DNA of 64,000 nt, taken from positions 1-64,000 of the forward strand of contig NZ_JAQZSM010000021.1 in NCBI RefSeq assembly GCF_028745735.1, written 5' to 3'. The stretch comes from Roseinatronobacter alkalisoli (lineage in GTDB: Bacteria; Pseudomonadota; Alphaproteobacteria; Rhodobacterales; Rhodobacteraceae). Below, piece by piece: positions 8,183-17,135 of the stretch. Positions within the stretch are counted from its first letter, which is position 1, and each line of letters begins with the position of its first letter. The notes below the pieces were generated by a model. That model did not search any database. It was given only the letters and a program-made list of their open reading frames with translations, and was not told the DNA's origin. Made by a program: the position numbers and the translations under genes.

Positions 8183-10035
8183 TATTCCTGTCCCAGAAGA
8201 GCCATGTAAGCTGCTTCAGGGTATGCGCCTTCTTCCCGAAAAACATCGGAATAGCGATACCGATCCTCAGCAAATCCCTCAGCCCCCTTGGGAACCGGAA
8301 TAGGGGTTCGATTCAGGAAGCCGTCGCCGCCGCCCAGAACAATGCGAACCCGTTCAATGTCGTCATGGAAATACTCACGCAGCAGCGGGATGACCTTGAA
8401 TGCCATGACGCGATCGAGTTCGGCTTTCGTCTTGACGCCCATAAACCAGGCGTGGCCGATCTGGGCATCCTCTCCCAGAAAATAGATAAGGCGTAGATTG
8501 AGGTTGTCCAGAATGGCTGCAAGATCGAGCGCACTATCGTCGAGCTCGATGCCTGCGAGTTCTGCGGAATCGGGTGGCAGTTCCTCAAACACGAAACGCC
8601 GACGCAGTGCTGTATCCAGCAGCGAGATGGATCTGTCGGCCGTGTTCATCGTGCCAAGGATGTACAGATTGGCCGGAAGAGAGAATGAGGTCTTGGAATA
8701 AGGAAGTGTGACGGTGATCGCCGCAGGCGCTCCCCGTCTCTTGTCCGCCTCCAGAAGCGTGATGAGTTCGCCCAGAACCTTCGAGATGTTGGCGCGATTG
8801 ATCTCGTCAATGATGAGGACATGGTTGCCGGCCTGCTTCGAAGCCCGCTCTGTCATCACTTTCAGCACACCTGCTTCGGGTTCGAGCGTGAAGCCTGCGC
8901 CCGATGCCATCGGCTTGGGTCGCAGTCCCTCGACGAAATCTTCGTAGGTATAGCTTTGGTGGAAGGTGACGAAGCCGATGCGCCCGTCCTTGACCAGTTG
9001 CTCATAGGACGCGCGCACTGCACCCGGATCGTACGCCACTTGGCCTAGACATATCTCGACGGCGCGTTGTGCGGTGCTGAACGTCTTGCCCGTACCCGGA
9101 GGGCCATAGAAGATCGTATTCAGTTCAAAACCGGATGGAGCTGGCACGACGGCTTCTTCATCCAGTTTATCTGTCGAGTGCGCCTTCTTTTCTTTCGGCT
9201 TCTGCCAGACGGGCCTGAAGTCACCTTCGTAGAAATCGACGTGTGAACCATGCTTGGCTTCAAGGCTCTTGCGCAAAGTCAGAAGTGCGTCATCGAGCTT
9301 GGCTATGCTCATAGCACCGACATCGGCTGCGGTTGTGGCCCCGAAGCCAGCCAGAATATCCCGTTTATGCTGGCCGGCGCTGATGCGCTCGAAGCTGTCA
9401 GGAAAAAGCAGGAAGGGCAGGATATGACGCAATTGCCGATTTTCGCCGTTCACCTGTATCTCGAACCAACTGGCAAATGCGCCGCCGTCCCCGAGCAGGC
9501 GTCGACGTTCATCAACAGGCCTGGATTTGAGATCCTGCATGGCGGTAATCAACAGAACGAGCTCGCGCCATTTATTGTTGTTATATCCTTGGCCAGCCCG
9601 GCCGACACCGTAAAGAACCTGTTCGGTTAGGGCCGCCACATCTAGCGGCAAATCCTGGCCCGACCAGGACCAAACCTCGCGGACTTTCCGATCCTTGGTC
9701 GGGGGAGAGACATCGCGGCGCTGGAAGGCATAAAGTAGCCAGATCAGCTCGGCCATCAGGCAGTGCGCTTCAGCGGTTGCGTCAGACAGCTGGACTTTCA
9801 GCTTTTCGAAGAACTTGCCTTCGCCCTCATCGAGGTTCTGCACGTAGGTACGCTGCAACTCCGCAAAGTGTTCAGCGGTCCAGAGTGAGCGTCCAGGTGA
9901 AAGCAGGGAACCATCGCCGATCAGGCAATCAGTGCGAAGACGATCCATCGTCTCGTAAAGGGGAGAAAGATCAGCATCTGGGTTATAACGGGCCACGAAA
10001 ATTCCTCGGAAATACTTAGATAACCAGTGCGGCAT
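8182..10035 (-). CDS. mcrB: McrB-like AAA+ GTPase of McrBC restriction
   Basis: This 617-aa protein has a C-terminal AAA+ motor. Walker A is YGPPGTGKTFSTA near residue 310, Walker B is LIIDEINRANISKVLGE, and the McrB signature LGTMNTADRSISLLD lies near residue 463, followed by the arginine-rich ALRRRF sensor. The N-terminal ~290 residues would recognise the modified base, but they do not look like the classical E. coli McrB domain, so the target modification is open. It is transcribed away from the conjugation genes, which begin about 250 bases further on. Confidence 0.88.
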   Translation of the reverse strand: MPHWLSKYFRGIFVARYNPDADLSPLYETMDRLRTDCLIGDGSLLSPGRSLWTAEHFAELQRTYVQNLDEGEGKFFEKLKVQLSDATAEAHCLMAELIWLLYAFQRRDVSPPTKDRKVREVWSWSGQDLPLDVAALTEQVLYGVGRAGQGYNNNKWRELVLLITAMQDLKSRPVDERRRLLGDGGAFASWFEIQVNGENRQLRHILPFLLFPDSFERISAGQHKRDILAGFGATTAADVGAMSIAKLDDALLTLRKSLEAKHGSHVDFYEGDFRPVWQKPKEKKAHSTDKLDEEAVVPAPSGFELNTIFYGPPGTGKTFSTAQRAVEICLGQVAYDPGAVRASYEQLVKDGRIGFVTFHQSYTYEDFVEGLRPKPMASGAGFTLEPEAGVLKVMTERASKQAGNHVLIIDEINRANISKVLGELITLLEADKRRGAPAAITVTLPYSKTSFSLPANLYILGTMNTADRSISLLDTALRRRFVFEELPPDSAELAGIELDDSALDLAAILDNLNLRLIYFLGEDAQIGHAWFMGVKTKAELDRVMAFKVIPLLREYFHDDIERVRIVLGGGDGFLNRTPIPVPKGAEGFAEDRYRYSDVFREEGAYPEAAYMALLGQE

Positions 10036-10199
10036 GCAATATTCGTCTTCCGACTGGCGCGAGTCGGTCCAGCTTGCATAAGAAACCAGAAAAGCTCTTT
10101 TTGTCCAGTATACAGAGGCATTTGGGGGAAAGCCTTCCCCCTGGTCGGCACTGGCGTTGCCGACGCACCCTCTTCTGCGGGGAGACTCCGCAACGCCCC

Positions 10200-10286
10200 C
10201 TTCAGAGTGAGAGTGAGGACGGGTTTTCCGTGACGGGTTGAGGGCTGGAAGAGAGGCTTCCGGTGCCCGTCGCGGAGATCATCCCG
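10200..10286 (+). promoter_or_regulatory. Leader element copy A, before ardC
   Basis: This 5' leader closely resembles the stretch at 11,678-11,765. Shared blocks in order are CTTCAGAG, then GTGACGGG, TGGAAGAGAGGC (copy B CCGGAGAGAGAGGC), CCGG and CCGTC, after which both run into an ATG. Two similar leaders before two separate genes of one element suggest a shared cis-acting signal such as an operator, a promoter or a structured RNA. The rest of 10,036-10,199 shows no gene. Confidence 0.5.
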
Positions 10287-11249
10287 ATGGCCAGACACGA
10301 TCGCAGCCCCGCTGACGGTGGCGCGCGCAGCAACCTTTACGACGACATCACCAACAAGATCATCGCCGAGCTGGAGCAAGGGCGTCTGCCCTGGGTCCAG
10401 CCCTGGGGCTCGTCGCCGGATACCGCCCCGCTGGGCCTGCCGAGAAATGCTTCAACCGGCCGGTCCTATTCAGGCATCAATATTCTCATCCTCTGGGGCG
10501 CTGTCATCCAGCATGGTTTTCCCGGTCAGGCGTGGCTCACCTTTCGCCAGGCGCTTTCGCTTGGCGGCAATGTCCGCAAGGGCGAGCGCGGCACCACCGT
10601 CGTTTATGCCGACCGCTTCACCCCCGAGGACGAAAAGCGCCGGGCCAGCGAGACGGGTGAGGATGCGCATGCCATTCCATTCCTGAAGCGGTTCACGGTC
10701 TTCAATGCCGCACAATGCGATGGCCTGCCCGATGACATCACGGCAGTCGCGCCGCCACCCCCGCCGGGCACGATCGAACCTCGGGTCGAGGCGCTGATCC
10801 GGGCCACCGGCATCGACTTCCGTATCGGTGGCAATCGCGCCTTCTATATGCCGTCCCTCGACTATGTGCAGGTGCCGCCTCCGCAAGCCTATTTCGAGCC
10901 GATCAACTGGCATCGGACGGCCCTGCACGAGCTGGGTCACGCCAGCGGCCATCACAGCCGTCTCAATCGCGATCTGACCGGATCTTTCGGCTCGAAGAAA
11001 TACGCCTTCGAGGAAATGATTGCGGAACAGACCGCGGCCTTCAGCTGCGCCGCGCTCGGAATCGTGCCGACCGTGCGCCATGCCGATTACATCGGGTCGT
11101 GGCTGGAGGTCATGCGCGAGGATTCCCGCGCCATTGTCCGCGCGGCCTCGCAGGCCAGCAAGGCGGCGGACTGGTTGCTGTCGCATCTGCCGGGCGAGAA
11201 CACCGTGGAGCTGGATGCCAGTGTAACCGACCGGAGGGCTGCGGCATGA
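10287..11249 (+). CDS. ardC: ArdC-like antirestriction protein with zincin domain
   Basis: This 320-aa protein has an N-terminal ssDNA-binding (DUF1738) region, with YDDITNKIIAELEQGRLPWV and KGERGTTVVYADRF. A zincin-like metallopeptidase domain follows, with HELGHASGHHSRL near residue 214 and a downstream EEMIAE. ArdC proteins coat incoming single-stranded DNA during conjugation and counter restriction. I use the ATG at 10,287, where homologues usually begin (MARHDRS). An in-frame GTG at 10,263 would add eight residues. The stop overlaps the next gene by four bases. Sitting beside McrBC, it would help the element enter restricting hosts. Confidence 0.9.
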   Translation: MARHDRSPADGGARSNLYDDITNKIIAELEQGRLPWVQPWGSSPDTAPLGLPRNASTGRSYSGINILILWGAVIQHGFPGQAWLTFRQALSLGGNVRKGERGTTVVYADRFTPEDEKRRASETGEDAHAIPFLKRFTVFNAAQCDGLPDDITAVAPPPPPGTIEPRVEALIRATGIDFRIGGNRAFYMPSLDYVQVPPPQAYFEPINWHRTALHELGHASGHHSRLNRDLTGSFGSKKYAFEEMIAEQTAAFSCAALGIVPTVRHADYIGSWLEVMREDSRAIVRAASQASKAADWLLSHLPGENTVELDASVTDRRAAA

Positions 11250-11641
11250 TCCTTCTGACCGGCACACAGTGCGACCGCCTGCTGGCAAATGGTCGCCAGC
11301 GCGATCAGGATCACATCCCGGTCGTGAAGTTCTTCAACCCCCTCGGCGAGGGCGTCTGGCTCGCCACCGAACTCGATGAGGAAGGCGACATCATGTTCGG
11401 CCTGGCCGATCTCGGTTCTCCCGAACTGGGCTCGTGGAGCCTGAGCGAGATGCAGTCAGTCCGGTTTCCCTTCGGCATGGGCATCGAGCGTGATCTGCTG
11501 TTCACCGGGGATTTCCCGATCTCGGTCTGGGCCGAGGCCGCCCGTGAGACCGGCAGCATCCGCGCCGCCGAGCGTCTGCTCTACCGCGTCGGCGCGGCCT
11601 TTTCCCGTACATCCGCCGATACAGAAAACCGGAGTGCCTGA
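11246..11641 (+). CDS. DUF2958 domain protein
   Basis: This 131-aa protein matches the DUF2958 pattern: LLTGTQCDRLLANGR, then PVVKFFNPLGEGVWLATELD, DIMFGLADLGSPELG and a late ERDLLF. The function is unknown, but the family regularly travels with ArdC in alphaproteobacterial conjugative elements. The ATG lies inside the ardC stop (ATGA), so the two are likely co-translated. Confidence 0.85.
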   Translation: MILLTGTQCDRLLANGRQRDQDHIPVVKFFNPLGEGVWLATELDEEGDIMFGLADLGSPELGSWSLSEMQSVRFPFGMGIERDLLFTGDFPISVWAEAARETGSIRAAERLLYRVGAAFSRTSADTENRSA

Positions 11642-11677
11642 TTTCCGGGTTTCAGGTTCTGCGGCTGGCGTCGCTCT

Positions 11678-11765
11678 CTTCAGAGGAAGAGGGCGGCGCT
11701 TCGCTTCGTGACGGGCTGATAGCCGGAGAGAGAGGCTCACCGGCGTCCGTCATGGAGTAACTGAC
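11678..11765 (+). promoter_or_regulatory. Leader element copy B, before the parB-like gene
   Basis: This is the second copy of the leader described at 10,200-10,286. It starts CTTCAGAGGAAGAG, contains GTGACGGGCTGATAG and CCGGAGAGAGAGGC, and ends directly before the ATG at 11,766. The strongest match is in the central GTGACGGG to CCGTC part. The region may carry both the promoter and a regulator site. Confidence 0.5.
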
Positions 11766-13286
11766 ATGGCCACTGCCGTTCAGAAGATCACCCTGTCGTC
11801 CTCGCGCGACATTCCCTTCAACAAGCTGGTTCTCAGCCAGTCCAACGTCCGGCGCGTCAAAGCCGGGATCTCGGTCGAGGAACTGGCCGAGTCCATCGCC
11901 CGCCGCGGCCTGATCCAGTCTCTGCATGTTCGCCCGGTGGTGGATGCCGAGGGCAAGGAAACCGGCATGTTCGAGGTGCCCGCTGGCGGTCGCCGTTTCC
12001 GCGCGCTGGAACTGCTGGTCAAGCAGAAGCGCCTCGCCAAGGTCGCGCCGGTCCCCTGCGTCGTGTCGGAGGCCAGCGCCGATGTGCTGATCGACGAGGT
12101 ATCGCTCGCCGAGAATATCGAGCGTGCACCGTTGCATCCGCTCGACCAGTTCCGCGCCTTCCAGGCCATGCGCGAGAAGGGCATGACCGAGGAGGCCATC
12201 GCCGCCGCCTTCTTCGTGGATGCCAAGGTGGTGAAGCAGCGCTTGCGTCTGGTTTCCGTCTCACCGGCCTTGCTCGACGTCTATGCCGAGGACGGCATGA
12301 CGCTGGAACAGCTCATGGCCTTCAGCGTCAGTTCTGACCATGCCCGTCAGGAGCAGGTCTGGGAAGCGATCAAGGATGGCTGGCAGAAGGAACCCTACCA
12401 CATCCGCCGCCTGCTGACCGAAACCACGGTCCGCGCCGCCGACAAGCGGGCAGTGTTTGTCGGCATTGCTCCCTATGAGGAAGCTGGTGGCTGCGTCTTG
12501 CGCGATCTCTTCCAGCAGGACGATGGCGGCTGGCTGCAAGATCCGGTGCTGCTCGACCGGCTGGTGGGCGAAAAGCTGAAGGCCGAGGCCGAAGCTATCG
12601 CCGCCGAGGGCTGGAAGTGGATCGAGGTCGCCATCACCTTTCCTTACGGTCACGATCATGGCCTTCGCCAGATTGTCGGCACCACGGTCGATCTGAGCGA
12701 CGAGGAACGCGCCACCCGCGAGGCTCTGCGCGACGAATATGATCGGCTTGAAGCCGAATATGGCGAGGCGGACGAACTGCCTGACGAGATCGACGCCCGC
12801 CTCGGGGAGATCGAACAGGCACTGGAAACCTTCGAGCGCCGTCCAATGACCTTCGGCCCGGATCAGATCGGCATTGCCGGTGTGTTCATCAGCATCGACG
12901 CCGATGGCGCATTGCTGGTCGAGTGCGGCTATGTTCGCGCCGAGGATGAAACGCCTGCGGAACCGGAGACTGAGATCGTTGACCCGGAAACCGGCGAGGT
13001 GATCCAGCGGGCAGAACCGGAGGTGAGCCGCATGCGTGCGGTTATCACGCTGGGCGGTCAGCCGGTCGAACAGGAGGATGACGACGAGACCGAGACCATC
13101 AAGCCTCTGCCTGATCGTCTGGTAAGTGAGCTGACGGCGCATCGGACCTTGGCATTGCGTGATGCCGTCGCGGTGAACCCGCATGTCGCCATGACGGCAC
13201 TGCTCCACCGGCTGGTCATGGATTGCTTCATGCCGCATTCCAGTCGCGGTTGCCTGGAAGCACAAGTCCGGGAGGTTCATCTGTGA
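11766..13286 (+). CDS. ParB/RepB/Spo0J-like protein, 3' end lost
   Basis: This 506-aa product has the ParB N-domain, with LVLSQSNVRR, EELAESIARRGLIQSL, the CTP-binding GGRRFRALELL, and EVSLAENIER, followed by a helix-turn-helix region. The middle contains acidic stretches. Homologues in related elements are, as I recall, clearly longer. Here the frame ends shortly after HRLVMDCFMP in unrelated sequence. The DNA that follows encodes a relaxase C-terminus in another frame, so a deletion has cut the gene. The N-terminal domains are intact, so a partly functional protein is possible. A role in element maintenance or gene control is inferred from the family. Confidence 0.82.
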   Translation: MATAVQKITLSSSRDIPFNKLVLSQSNVRRVKAGISVEELAESIARRGLIQSLHVRPVVDAEGKETGMFEVPAGGRRFRALELLVKQKRLAKVAPVPCVVSEASADVLIDEVSLAENIERAPLHPLDQFRAFQAMREKGMTEEAIAAAFFVDAKVVKQRLRLVSVSPALLDVYAEDGMTLEQLMAFSVSSDHARQEQVWEAIKDGWQKEPYHIRRLLTETTVRAADKRAVFVGIAPYEEAGGCVLRDLFQQDDGGWLQDPVLLDRLVGEKLKAEAEAIAAEGWKWIEVAITFPYGHDHGLRQIVGTTVDLSDEERATREALRDEYDRLEAEYGEADELPDEIDARLGEIEQALETFERRPMTFGPDQIGIAGVFISIDADGALLVECGYVRAEDETPAEPETEIVDPETGEVIQRAEPEVSRMRAVITLGGQPVEQEDDDETETIKPLPDRLVSELTAHRTLALRDAVAVNPHVAMTALLHRLVMDCFMPHSSRGCLEAQVREVHL

Positions 13287-13641
13287 ACATCACATCGAAC
13301 AGGGGAACGCCACCCGGAGCCGCGACGGGCGTGTCGTCTATCGCCGCAATCTGCTCGCTAAACTGCGCGAGCGGGAGGTGGAGCGCGTCGGTATGGAATT
13401 GGCGAAGAGCAAGGGGTTGCCATTCCGGGACGCCGCAGATGGCGAGCATGTCAGCGGTAAGTTCACCGGAACCGTGCAGCTATCGAGCGGCAAGTTTGCC
13501 GTGGTAGAGAAGAGCCACGAGTTCACCCTTGTCCCGTGGCGGCCCGTCATCGACCGTCAGCTCGGCCGCGAGGTCGCTGGCGTTGTGCAAGGCGGAGCGG
13601 TGTCGTGGCAGTTGGGGCGGCAGCGGGGGCTGGGCTTGTAG
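13270..13641 (+). pseudogene. C-terminal remnant of a DUF3363 relaxase
   Basis: In the frame ending at 13,641 the sequence encodes an uninterrupted relaxase-like C-terminus: RVVYRRNLLAKLREREVERV, then SSGKFAVVEKSHEFTLVPWR, PVIDRQLG and AVSWQLGRQRG. This is the end of the DUF3363 (VirD2/TraI-type) relaxases found in alphaproteobacterial elements. The catalytic nicking domain and most of the protein are gone. The left boundary, about 13,260-13,290, is the deletion junction with the parB-like gene. Without another relaxase the element cannot start its own transfer. Confidence 0.78.
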
Positions 13642-13700
13642 AGCGGCAAGTGTTGTGTGCTGCCCGATCCCTTTTGATATCCCCATTCTGGTCCATTCTA

Positions 13701-14588
13701 TCAGGGCGGAAAAAGATTCTCTCCCATGAAGTCCACGAAAACCCGGAGTTTCGGGGACAGGTGGCGGCTTGAGGGCCAGAGGATACGGAAGCTGCCCGAA
13801 TGCGTGACCACATCGTCCAGCACCGACACCAACGTCCCTCTGGCGAGCCGGTCCCGGATTGCAAAGTCAGGAAGGCATGCAAGACCGATACCTTCCTCTG
13901 CGAGGTGTATCAGCGGCTCGATCGCACTGGCGACAGTCACCGTAGGAATTTCGGCGGACTTCGGCTTGCCGTCGCAATGCAAGGGCCATTCCTCGATTTT
14001 GCCGGTGCTCGGAAAACGATGGCGCAGGCCCCGATGCTTCGACAAGTCGGCCACAGTTCGGGGCCTGCCATGCTCAGCAAAATATGACGGCGAGCCAACC
14101 AGCCTGTAGTTGAACGTGCCGAGCATGCGGGTCATCAAACGCGAGTCGCGGATTTCCCCGGTGCGGACAACCGCGTCGAAACCTTCCTCGATCACATCCA
14201 CCCGCTGGTCAGTGAAATCGAGGTCCATTTCGATATCAGGCCATGCCCGCGCGAACGCGGTGATCGTCGGCATCATCAGCATGCCGACAAGCGGCAGGCT
14301 GACCCTCAGTTTGCCGCTCGGCATGCCCCTTGTCTGTAACAGTTCCAGTTCTGCGGCCTCCAGTTCGCAGAAGATGCGACGGCATCTTTCGAGAAAGAGC
14401 GCCCCTTCCGGTGTCAGGGTGATTGTTCGCGTCGAGCGGTGGAGCAGGCGGACGCCGAGCCGATCTTCCAGTCGTGCGACCGATTTGCTTATCGCCGATG
14501 ATGAGACGCCAAGTTTCTGCCCGGCAGCGGTGAAGCTGCGCAACTCGGCTGCCTGAACGAAGGCGTTGAGTGATCCGAGGCTATCCAT
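13701..14588 (-). CDS. LysR family transcriptional regulator
   Basis: This 295-aa protein has a standard LysR helix-turn-helix, with SFTAAGQKLGVSSSAISKSV and LEDRLGVRLLHRSTR, and a CrgA/PBP2-type effector domain with GFDAVVRTGEIRDSRL. It is divergently transcribed from the MFS gene and probably controls it from the shared 170-bp promoter region. The pair forms a cargo cassette between the relaxase remnant and the conserved LysR-traG part of the element. The inducer is unknown. Confidence 0.88.
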   Translation of the reverse strand: MDSLGSLNAFVQAAELRSFTAAGQKLGVSSSAISKSVARLEDRLGVRLLHRSTRTITLTPEGALFLERCRRIFCELEAAELELLQTRGMPSGKLRVSLPLVGMLMMPTITAFARAWPDIEMDLDFTDQRVDVIEEGFDAVVRTGEIRDSRLMTRMLGTFNYRLVGSPSYFAEHGRPRTVADLSKHRGLRHRFPSTGKIEEWPLHCDGKPKSAEIPTVTVASAIEPLIHLAEEGIGLACLPDFAIRDRLARGTLVSVLDDVVTHSGSFRILWPSSRHLSPKLRVFVDFMGENLFPP

Positions 14589-14603
14589 CGCAATTCCATT
14601 GCT

Positions 14604-14615
14604 GACATAAATGTC
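14604..14615. promoter_or_regulatory. Candidate LysR operator in the LysR/MFS promoter
   Basis: GACAT-AA-ATGTC is an inverted repeat lying 16 bases from the LysR start. A possible MFS promoter follows: TTGAAC at about 14,625, then 17 bases, then TTTAGG. LysR proteins usually bind imperfect dyads in such divergent promoters. The assignment rests on the dyad and its position only. Confidence 0.35.
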
Positions 14616-14757
14616 CGAAGTGACTTGAACTGTAGCCTAGTTTTCACTTTAGGGGAAGCCGTCTAGCTTTGGGGTCATGTCGCAATCGGCAGATTATGCA
14701 GTCTTTCCAAGGCGCTCCGTCTGCAGGTGGCTATTCAGACAAGGCAGAGGCGGATCA

Positions 14758-16014
14758 ATGACAACACCAAACGATACACTAGCCATCAGACCCGGCAACG
14801 CGGCTTCGGATGCGCCCGACCGGCTACCGCTGGCGGCGCTTCTGGCGCTGACCATGGCGGCGTTCATAACTATCCTGACTGAAGCGCTGCCAGCGGGCCT
14901 GCTTCCGCAAATGGCAGATGGCCTTTCGGTTTCCGAGGCGTTGGTCGGGCAACTCGTCACCATTTATGCCATTGGCTCGCTGGTTGCAGCCATCCCGCTG
15001 ACGACCGCGACACAAGGATGGCGCCGCCGTCCGCTCCTGCTACTGGCAATTGGTGGTTTTGCCATCGTCAACACAGTGACAGCGATATCCGATAACTATG
15101 CCGCCACGATGGTTGCCCGCTTCTTTGCCGGGGTGTTCGCGGGCCTGCTCTGGGCGCTGGCGGCAGGGTATGCAGCCCGTATGGTTCCTGAGCACCTAAA
15201 GGGACGGGCCATCGCAATCGCGATGGCGGGAACGCCGATTGCGCTTTCGCTTGGTATTCCTGCTGGCACCTTACTCGGCGCGACAGTTGGTTGGCGTGCC
15301 ACCTTTGGTCTTATGAGTGTGCTGACCGTTGTCCTCATATTCTGGGTCTTGGCGAAGGTGCCTGACTATCCCGGTCAGGCACGCGGTAAGGGCTTTTCCA
15401 TTGGGACGGTCTTCATGTTGCCGGGTATCCGATCGGTGCTGTTCGTGACGCTCGCCTATGTCCTCGCCCACAACATTCTCTATACATATATCGCCCCGTT
15501 TCTCGTGCCTGCGGGCCTCGCTGATCGGGTGGATCTTGTGCTGCTGGTCTTCGGTATGGCCGCAATCGTCAGTATATGGATCGTCGGCATATTGATTGAT
15601 CGATGGCTGCGCGAACTGGTGCTGGCAAGCACAGTCCTGTTCGGACTTTCCGCTCTGGCCCTCGGTGTTGCCGGAACCTTGCCGTTGGTGGTCTATATGT
15701 CCGTGGCGATTTGGGGGCTGGCCTTCGGTGGGGCCGCGACCCTGTTCCAGACGGCTTCAGCAAAGACGGCTGGCAAGGCGACTGATGTGGCACAGTCCAT
15801 GATCGTAACAGTCTGGAATACCGCAATTGCAGGTGGTGCGATCGCTGGCGGCCTGTTGCTTGAAACCTTCGGTGTGTCTTCTTTCTCGTGGGGTGTGCTG
15901 GCATTACTTGTTGCCGCACTGGTTGCCGCCTGGGCAGCGCGCACACACGGTTTCGCGTCCTCGCGGAAAACCGATCGGCAAAGTACGAGCATAAACACCA
16001 GCAATGGCCGTTGA
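14758..16014 (+). CDS. Major facilitator superfamily transporter
   Basis: This 418-aa protein has about 12 predicted membrane segments. It shows the loop motif GWRRRPLLL after TM2 and the helix-5 region TPIALSLGIPAGTLLG, as in DHA1-type drug or sugar efflux pumps. I use the ATG at 14,758 (MTTPND), which follows a purine-rich stretch; the frame is open further upstream. Its end overlaps the next LysR gene by 11 bases. The likely role is export of a small molecule across the inner membrane under control of the divergent LysR. The substrate is unknown. Confidence 0.88.
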   Translation: MTTPNDTLAIRPGNAASDAPDRLPLAALLALTMAAFITILTEALPAGLLPQMADGLSVSEALVGQLVTIYAIGSLVAAIPLTTATQGWRRRPLLLLAIGGFAIVNTVTAISDNYAATMVARFFAGVFAGLLWALAAGYAARMVPEHLKGRAIAIAMAGTPIALSLGIPAGTLLGATVGWRATFGLMSVLTVVLIFWVLAKVPDYPGQARGKGFSIGTVFMLPGIRSVLFVTLAYVLAHNILYTYIAPFLVPAGLADRVDLVLLVFGMAAIVSIWIVGILIDRWLRELVLASTVLFGLSALALGVAGTLPLVVYMSVAIWGLAFGGAATLFQTASAKTAGKATDVAQSMIVTVWNTAIAGGAIAGGLLLETFGVSSFSWGVLALLVAALVAAWAARTHGFASSRKTDRQSTSINTSNGR

Positions 16015-16981
16015 AGCCATGCGAAGGTTGAAGATATCGGTGCAGAACGAGCCATTGCGGTTGCTGCATCGTCGCATCCCGATGGCTGCTCTGATTCAGG
16101 CGCTCGCCGTTGCCGAATATCTTAGCTTCCACCGCGCCGCTCTGGCGCTCGGCACCAGCCAGTCGAGCGTCAGCACCCGGATCAAGGCGTTGGAGGCGGA
16201 CCTTGGCATCATTTTGTTTGATCGCAACACGCGCGGTGTCCGACTGACCAAAGCGGGACGCTGCTTTGTCGGTCAGGTTGATGACGCCTTGGGTATCCTC
16301 GATCATGCGATCAAAACCGCCGGGATGCAGGCGCGCGGCGAGGACGGCGAGCTTCGGATCGGCATTCATGCCTTAACGGCGGGCTGCTTTCTCCACCGCC
16401 TGCTGGAGCGGTTCCACGACAATCATCCTGGCGTCCGCCTGCACATTACCGAAAGCACCGCACACCACGCGCAGTTCATGGTGCGCGAAGGCAGGCTCGA
16501 TGTCGCTTTCATGGCCTGCACGCACGAGATCCCCGACCTCAATTCCCGAGTGATCTGGCGCGACCGCCTGATGGTGGCATTACCGCCAATGCACCCTCTG
16601 GCGGCACAGATAGATGTTGAATGGCGGCAGCTTGCACAAGAAACCTTCCTTGTTCGCCAAGGCGGCTCCGGCCCGCAGGTTCACGGCTTGATCGTGGCAC
16701 GCTCGGCCGGGAAATGGCCGGTGCCGTCGATCCAGCGTTTCGATGTCGGGGGCAGCGCGCTCTTGTCGATGATTGCGGCCGGGCATGGGATTTCGCTTTT
16801 CGTCGAGGAGATGACGACAGCCGTTGTCGCAAATGTTGCCTTCCTGCCGATCCGTGATGAGCCTGAAACCGTCGCCTTTTCGGCTGTCTGGGCGCCGCGC
16901 AACCGCGATCCTGCACTGGTGAACCTGCTGACTCTGGCGTCAAAAGCGAGCCGCGCGTACCCGAAATCTGATTCGCGGTAG
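16004..16981 (+). CDS. LysR family regulator of the conjugative element
   Basis: This 325-aa protein has the LysR helix-turn-helix, with SFHRAALALGTSQSSVSTRI and EADLGIILFDRNTRGVRLT, and a periplasmic-binding-like effector domain. A LysR gene directly before traG recurs in related alphaproteobacterial elements, so this one is probably part of the backbone rather than of the MFS cassette. The start may be 16,004 or 16,019 (MRRLKIS). The overlap with the MFS gene suggests that the cassette joined close to its original 5' end. Confidence 0.82.
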   Translation: MAVEAMRRLKISVQNEPLRLLHRRIPMAALIQALAVAEYLSFHRAALALGTSQSSVSTRIKALEADLGIILFDRNTRGVRLTKAGRCFVGQVDDALGILDHAIKTAGMQARGEDGELRIGIHALTAGCFLHRLLERFHDNHPGVRLHITESTAHHAQFMVREGRLDVAFMACTHEIPDLNSRVIWRDRLMVALPPMHPLAAQIDVEWRQLAQETFLVRQGGSGPQVHGLIVARSAGKWPVPSIQRFDVGGSALLSMIAAGHGISLFVEEMTTAVVANVAFLPIRDEPETVAFSAVWAPRNRDPALVNLLTLASKASRAYPKSDSR

Positions 16982-17135
16982 CTCTCAACGAACAGTGCCA
17001 AAATGGTGCCGTCGCCACCTATCCGAATTACCGCCGATAGTATCCGGCGGCCCTACGGATGCACTTTTGCTGTTGCTCCACCCACAATTGCCCATTCTCT
17101 GATCGGCTCTGTCACTCTTGCTGATTGGAGCCACG

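Noticed and set aside
10263-10286. GTG start for ardC
   Set aside because: It would place the start inside the conserved leader block. The ATG at 10,287 gives the usual family N-terminus.
13223-13507. 94-codon plus-strand ORF at the parB/relaxase junction
   Set aside because: It is in a different frame from both the ParB-like protein and the relaxase remnant and has no conserved content.
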